The notes under the pieces are model-generated. The model worked only from the letters and a program-made list of their open reading frames with translations, had not been told where the DNA came from and searched no databases. From Clostridium kluyveri DSM 555 (lineage in GTDB: Bacteria; Bacillota; Clostridia; Clostridiales; Clostridiaceae): a DNA stretch of 64,000 nucleotides. A program made the position numbers and the translations under genes. This document shows, in pieces, positions 59,456 to 64,000 of this stretch; position 1 is the stretch's first letter; each line of letters opens with the position of its first letter. Where the stretch lies: contig NC_009706.1 of assembly GCF_000016505.1 (NCBI RefSeq), positions 124,001-188,000 on the forward strand, given 5' to 3'.

Positions 59456-61894
59456 ATGATGTTTGGAAGATTTACAGAAAGAGCACAAAAGGTATTAATT
59501 TATGCTCAAGAAGAGGCACAAGCACTCCAACATGGTTATGTGGGTACAGAGCATATACTTTTGGGAGTATTGAAAGAGGATGGAATAGCTAAGAACTTTT
59601 TAAATAACATGAATATTACTATAGAAACAGTAAGAAGTTTTATAGAAGAGTATGAAGGCAGAGGAGAGATTGATTTATACAATAAGGAAATACCTCTTAC
59701 TCCGAGAACAAAAAGACTTTTGGAGTTGAGCTTATTTGAAGCTAGAAATTTAAATCACAACTATATTAGTCCAGAACACATTCTGCTTGCGTTGATTAGA
59801 GAGGCAGAAGGGGTTGCGTTTACTATTTTAAATAATTTAGGTGCTGATTTTAATAAATTAAGAAAACAGCTTATAGATTCTCTTTCAGGAGAACAATCTG
59901 TTAGTTCAAATAATTCTAAAAAAGAAAATGGAGAGCCTACTCCAACCTTGGATCAATTTGGCAGAGACTTAACTGATATGGCCAGGGAGGGAAAATTGGA
60001 TCCAGTTATAGGTAGAGAAAAAGAAACTCAGAGAGTTTTGGAAATATTAAGCAGAAGAACTAAAAACAATCCTTGTCTTATAGGAGATCCAGGGGTAGGT
60101 AAGACAGCCATAGCAGAAGGATTGGCAGAAAAAATAGTGGCAGCCAATATACCTGAACTTTTAAAAGGAAAAAGAGTAGTTACTTTGGATCTTTCTTCAA
60201 TGATAGCAGGTTCCAAATACAGGGGCGAATTTGAAGAAAGACTTAAAAAAGTTATGGAAGAGATAAGGAAATCAGGGAATGTAATATTATTTATAGATGA
60301 AATTCATACCATAATAGGAGCTGGAGCTGCAGAAGGAGCTATAGATGCTTCTAACATATTAAAGCCGGCTTTGGCTAGAGGAGAAATACAATGTATAGGA
60401 GCAACCACTATAGATGAATATAGGAAGTATATAGAAAAAGATGCTGCCCTTGAGAGAAGATTTCAGCCTATATTAGTAGGAGAACCTACTAAAGAAGAAG
60501 CAGTCTTGATATTGAAAGGTTTAAGAGATAAATATGAAGCCCATCACAGAGTGAAAATAACGGACGAAGCTATTGAGGCTGCAGTAAATTTGTCTGATAG
60601 ATATATTACAGATAGATATTTACCGGATAAGGCTATTGACCTTATTGATGAAGCGGCTGCTAAAGTAAGAATACAAAATTTGATTGCTCCGCCGGATTTA
60701 AAGAATTTAGAAGTTGAATTGGAAAAAGCAACTAAAGAAAAAGAAGACTCCATTAGATTACAAGATTTTGAAAAGGCTGCTAAGTTAAGAGATATAGAAA
60801 AAGAATTGAAGGATAAGTTAGAAGGCTTAAAAACTAACTGGAAGACTAAAAAAGAAGTATCTACATTATTAGTAGGAGAAGAAAAAATTGCTTCTGTAGT
60901 GTCACAGTGGACTAATGTACCTGTGGAAAAATTAACCGAAAAAGAATTACAGAGATTACTAAAATTAGAAGACATTCTTCATAAAAGGGTGATAGGTCAG
61001 GATGAAGCAGTTAAATCTATAGCAAGGGCAGTAAGAAGGTCTAGGGTTGGACTGAAGGATCCTAAAAGACCTATAGGTTCATTTATATTTTTAGGACCTA
61101 CGGGGGTTGGAAAAACTGAACTATCCAAAGCACTGGCAGAGGCTATGTTTGGTGATGAAAATAATCTTATAAGGATTGATATGTCTGAATATATGGAAAA
61201 ACACACCGTATCTAAACTTATAGGATCTCCTCCAGGATATGTAGGATATGATGAGGGAGGACAGCTTACGGAAAAGGTAAGAAGAAATCCTTACTCAGTA
61301 GTACTGTTTGATGAAATCGAAAAAGCACATCCTGAGGTATTTAATATACTGCTGCAAATACTTGAGGATGGAAGATTGACGGATGGAAAAGGAAAAACTA
61401 TAAACTTTAAGAATACTATAATTATAATGACATCCAATGTAGGGGTATCTACCATTAAAAAGCAAAAATCTATGGGATTCACTATTGTAAGTGATAATGA
61501 AAAACAAGATGAATATGATAAAATGAAAGACAATATAATGGAAGAGTTGAAAACTTCTTTTAGACCTGAATTTTTAAATAGGATTGACGATATTATAGTA
61601 TTCCACCAATTACAAGAAGATGATTTAAAACAGATAGTAAAGATTATGTTAAATGATGTTTCTATGAGACTTAAAGAGAAGGACATAGATATTAATTTCA
61701 ACGAAAAAGCACAAGAATTGTTAGCAAAAGAAGGATTTGATATAACTTATGGAGCCAGACCTCTTAGAAGGGCTATAACTAAAACCGTAGAAGACAAACT
61801 TTCAGAAGAAATGTTAAAGGGTAATGTTAAAAGAGGAGATAAAGTGGAAGTAGCTGTTCAAGGAGAAGAGTTGACTTTTAATAAAGTTGATTAA
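59456..61894 (+). CDS. clpC: AAA+ chaperone-unfoldase ClpC
   Basis: 812 residues. An N-terminal double Clp-N repeat ([35 protein letters not shown]) binds adaptors and phospho-arginine. AAA1 has Walker [13 protein letters not shown], the middle domain has a UVR-like coiled coil ([17 protein letters not shown]), and AAA2 has Walker [14 protein letters not shown] ClpP-binding loop is expected in AAA2 near residue 660-670. It unfolds substrates for ClpP. The start is placed at ATG 59456; a GTG at 59444 is too close to AAAGG. It ends the CtsR-controlled unit with a terminator. Confidence 0.95.
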   Translation: MMFGRFTERAQKVLIYAQEEAQALQHGYVGTEHILLGVLKEDGIAKNFLNNMNITIETVRSFIEEYEGRGEIDLYNKEIPLTPRTKRLLELSLFEARNLNHNYISPEHILLALIREAEGVAFTILNNLGADFNKLRKQLIDSLSGEQSVSSNNSKKENGEPTPTLDQFGRDLTDMAREGKLDPVIGREKETQRVLEILSRRTKNNPCLIGDPGVGKTAIAEGLAEKIVAANIPELLKGKRVVTLDLSSMIAGSKYRGEFEERLKKVMEEIRKSGNVILFIDEIHTIIGAGAAEGAIDASNILKPALARGEIQCIGATTIDEYRKYIEKDAALERRFQPILVGEPTKEEAVLILKGLRDKYEAHHRVKITDEAIEAAVNLSDRYITDRYLPDKAIDLIDEAAAKVRIQNLIAPPDLKNLEVELEKATKEKEDSIRLQDFEKAAKLRDIEKELKDKLEGLKTNWKTKKEVSTLLVGEEKIASVVSQWTNVPVEKLTEKELQRLLKLEDILHKRVIGQDEAVKSIARAVRRSRVGLKDPKRPIGSFIFLGPTGVGKTELSKALAEAMFGDENNLIRIDMSEYMEKHTVSKLIGSPPGYVGYDEGGQLTEKVRRNPYSVVLFDEIEKAHPEVFNILLQILEDGRLTDGKGKTINFKNTIIIMTSNVGVSTIKKQKSMGFTIVSDNEKQDEYDKMKDNIMEELKTSFRPEFLNRIDDIIVFHQLQEDDLKQIVKIMLNDVSMRLKEKDIDINFNEKAQELLAKEGFDITYGARPLRRAITKTVEDKLSEEMLKGNVKRGDKVEVAVQGEELTFNKVD

Positions 61895-61902
61895 AAACAA
61901 AT

Positions 61903-61947
61903 TTAAATAAGCTCCACTCTTGATAGAGAGTATGGGGCTTATTTTTA
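61903..61947 (+). terminator. clpC terminator
   Basis: AAATAAGCTCCACTCT pairs with AGAGTATGGGGCTTATTT with one mismatch and one G-U pair, then TT. It separates clpC from radA. Confidence 0.85.
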
Positions 61948-62043
61948 TGGAATTTTAAATAGTTTTAAAAAAATTATATAATTTTTCACAAAACTATATA
62001 ATTATACTGTATAATTATATCTTATATAGGAGGAGATAATTAC

Positions 62044-63399
62044 ATGGTAAAGAAGAAAACTATCTTTATATGTCAACAATGTGGATATCAATCTCCAAAG
62101 TGGTTAGGGAAATGTCCTAGTTGTAATAATTGGAATAGCATGATAGAGGAACTTAAACCAACTAAAGGAGCATGTTTTTCAAATCTAGGATTTGAAAGTA
62201 TGCCAAAAAGCATAAATGATATAAAATCTGGTGAGCATGAAAGACTTGATACCGGCATAATGGAATTAAATAGAGTTCTTGGAGGAGGTATTGTTAGAGG
62301 TTCTATTACACTCATATCGGGGGCTCCTGGTATTGGCAAATCCACATTACTTTTACAAGCGGCTAGTAATATTGCAGATAAATATGAAAAAGTACTATAT
62401 GTTTCCGGAGAAGAATCGGAAGAGCAGATAAAAATGCGAGGTGATAGGCTTAACTCCTTATCAAATAATCTTTATGTGATTTCTGAGACTAATTTAGATA
62501 AAATAGAAAGTCATATAGAAAAAAATAAACCTACCTTTGTAGTCATAGATTCTATACAAACTTTATTTAAAGAGTATGTAAGTTCTGCGCCAGGGAGTGT
62601 ATCTCAAGTTAGAGAAACCTCCAATCATATTATGCGTATAGGAAAGTCAAATAGTATATCTTTTTTTATAGTGGCACATGTTACAAAACAGGGTGAACTT
62701 GCAGGTCCTAGGGTATTAGAACATATAGTTGATACGGTACTATCTTTTGAAGGGGAAAGAACTGAAGAGTTTAGAATACTTAGAACGGTAAAAAACCGAT
62801 TTGGTACCACAAGTGAAATTGGTGTATTTGAAATGGCAGAGCATGGACTCAGGCAAATATCTAATCCTTCTGCAGCATTTTTAGGAGAAAGGGACTTTCA
62901 GAAAGAAGGCTCTATAGTTATTGGGATAATGGAAGGCAGAAGACCTATATTAGTTGAAATACAAGCTTTAGTTAGTGAGACTAGGGCAGTTATTCCAAGA
63001 AGAACAGCAGTAGGAGTGGATATATCCAGATTAAATTTAATTTTAGCAGTATTAGAAAAAAAGATTAAAATTCCATTTTATAATTGTGATGTTTATGCTA
63101 ATGTAGTAGGAGGACTCAAATTAGAAGGTACATTTGGAGATTTAGGATTAGCACTGGCTCTTATATCCAGTTCTAAATCTAAAGAAATGAGTTTAGATAA
63201 TCTTTTGGCAGTAGGAGAAGTAGGCCTCACAGGTGAAATTAGGCCAGTATCTTTCTGCGATAGGATTGTAAGTGAAGCAGAAAAAATGGGATTTAAAAAT
63301 ATATTAATACCAAGTAGAAATAAAGAGAAAATAAATAATAAGAAAATAAATATTATAGGTGTATCTTCTTTGAAGGAATCCTTAAATAAAGTTTTTTGA
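62044..63399 (+). CDS. radA: DNA repair protein RadA
   Basis: 451-residue RecA-related ATPase helping branch migration in recombination repair. The N-terminal zinc finger is [21 protein letters not shown]-like (four Cys). Walker A is GAPGIGKST near residue 95, the RadA signature [12 protein letters not shown] near residue 255, and a Lon-type C-terminal domain follows ([19 protein letters not shown]). The ribosome site is GGAGGAG. disA starts 15 bp after its stop, as in many Firmicutes. Confidence 0.96.
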   Translation: MVKKKTIFICQQCGYQSPKWLGKCPSCNNWNSMIEELKPTKGACFSNLGFESMPKSINDIKSGEHERLDTGIMELNRVLGGGIVRGSITLISGAPGIGKSTLLLQAASNIADKYEKVLYVSGEESEEQIKMRGDRLNSLSNNLYVISETNLDKIESHIEKNKPTFVVIDSIQTLFKEYVSSAPGSVSQVRETSNHIMRIGKSNSISFFIVAHVTKQGELAGPRVLEHIVDTVLSFEGERTEEFRILRTVKNRFGTTSEIGVFEMAEHGLRQISNPSAAFLGERDFQKEGSIVIGIMEGRRPILVEIQALVSETRAVIPRRTAVGVDISRLNLILAVLEKKIKIPFYNCDVYANVVGGLKLEGTFGDLGLALALISSSKSKEMSLDNLLAVGEVGLTGEIRPVSFCDRIVSEAEKMGFKNILIPSRNKEKINNKKINIIGVSSLKESLNKVF

Positions 63400-63413
63400 T
63401 TAGGGTGATAATT

Positions 63414-64000
63414 TTGAGATTAGAAAAAGAAAAGGAACTTAAAAGTATATTAAAGCTTTTAGCTCCTGGAACTCAGCTTAGAGAAGGGCTCGAAAATATA
63501 TTGAGAGCTAAAACTGGAGGACTTATAGTGCTTGGAGATAGTGAACAGATATTAAAAGTAGTAGATGGTGGATTTGCCATTAACTCAGAATATAGTCCTT
63601 CTTATATATATGAACTTGCAAAAATGGATGGTGCTATAATACTCAGCAGTGATTTAAAAAAGATACTATATGCAAATACTCAGCTTATTCCAGATTCAAC
63701 TATTCCTACCTTTGAAACTGGAACAAGGCATAGGACAGCGGATAGAGTGGCCAAACAAACAGGAGTTATAGTTATTGCAATTTCTCAGAGAAGAAATGTT
63801 ATAACGGTATATAGGGGACATATTAAATATGTTTTGAGGGACAGCAGTGTTATGCTTGGAAGAGCCAATCAGGCACTTCAAACTTTAGAGAAATATGTAG
63901 CTGTATTAGATAGAGTTGTTAATAATCTTAATATTCTTGAATTTCAAGATATAGTTACATTATTTGATGTAATGACAGCTATTCAAAGAACTGAAATGGT
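63414..64000 (+). CDS. disA: DNA integrity scanning protein DisA, diadenylate cyclase (cut by window end)
   Basis: The first 195 residues are present; the frame stays open to the window end. DisA makes c-di-AMP and scans DNA for lesions, halting sporulation on damage. The cyclase domain shows both signature motifs: DGAIIL near residue 75 and GTRHRTADR near residue 105. The start is TTG with AGGGTGAT upstream. The C-terminal HhH DNA-binding part lies outside. It overlaps the radA context as in B. subtilis (radA-disA). Confidence 0.94.
   Translation, partial: MRLEKEKELKSILKLLAPGTQLREGLENILRAKTGGLIVLGDSEQILKVVDGGFAINSEYSPSYIYELAKMDGAIILSSDLKKILYANTQLIPDSTIPTFETGTRHRTADRVAKQTGVIVIAISQRRNVITVYRGHIKYVLRDSSVMLGRANQALQTLEKYVAVLDRVVNNLNILEFQDIVTLFDVMTAIQRTEM

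Overview
The window is low-GC, Gram-positive chromosomal DNA from an endospore-forming, strictly anaerobic Clostridium. Evidence is the very AT-rich coding sequence, strong GGAGG-type ribosome binding sites with frequent TTG/GTG starts, a complete clostridial-type rRNA operon, a set of sporulation genes (spoVG, spoVT, yabP, yabQ, spoIIE) and an [FeFe]-hydrogenase-like protein. My impression is cluster I Clostridium, near C. kluyveri or C. ljungdahlii, but I could not search a database to confirm it. The backbone pth-mfd-prsA-spoVT-yabM-mazG-hup-rqcP-yabP-yabQ-divIC-yabR-tRNA-spoIIE-tilS-hpt-ftsH-coaX-dus-greA-lysS-rrn-ctsR-mcsA-mcsB-clpC-radA-disA closely parallels the origin-proximal region of Bacillus subtilis, so most of the window is conserved housekeeping DNA.

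Layout. 1-9.2 kb is mixed accessory and metabolic: the end of a chemoreceptor, two radical SAM proteins, a YkvI-like membrane protein, a lipoprotein, a ComB-type phosphatase, an SH3-like anchored protein, a HAD phosphatase, a group-B-like [FeFe] hydrogenase and a small membrane protein. 9.2-14.6 kb holds cell-wall and nucleotide precursor genes (murC, purR, spoVG, glmU, prs). 15-18.5 kb is a two-component system followed by an HtrA-like protease. 18.5-30.6 kb holds translation, repair, sporulation and division genes. 30.7-31.3 kb is a tandemly duplicated tRNA triplet (Leu-fMet-Met, twice). 31.5-45.4 kb runs from spoIIE to a T-box-controlled glycyl-tRNA synthetase, followed by murD. 47.6-53.6 kb is a full rrn operon (16S, tRNA-Ala, tRNA-Ile, 23S, 5S, tRNA-Ile2, tRNA-Ala). 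53.9-64 kb holds an EF-G paralogue, two small genes and the ctsR-mcsA-mcsB-clpC-radA-disA stress and DNA-repair cluster, with disA cut by the window end.

Connections between genes: TilS (34.1 kb) should modify the tRNA-Ile2(CAU) encoded after the 5S gene (53.4 kb). PurR, Prs and Hpt bear on purine and PRPP supply. GlmU, MurC and MurD make peptidoglycan precursors. CtsR has a near-perfect operator in front of its own operon. SpoIIE and SpoVG have promoter-like sequences matching the unusual spacings of their B. subtilis counterparts.

The least explained signal is a family of dispersed intergenic repeats. Three copies (about 14.88, 45.81 and 53.59 kb) keep the same nested stem-loop while the paired bases differ, and there is a further inverted half-copy. 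Related 3' tails ending in TAAGAATCACTTGAT, or a degenerate version, recur at five places, three of them detached from any visible hairpin. They look like a structured, possibly mobile RNA or DNA element with no protein gene here. The rrn operon also has promoter-like sequences before each rRNA, a perfect-consensus one lying between 23S and 5S, and a duplicated leader in front of 16S and 23S. No intact insertion sequence, prophage or CRISPR array was seen.
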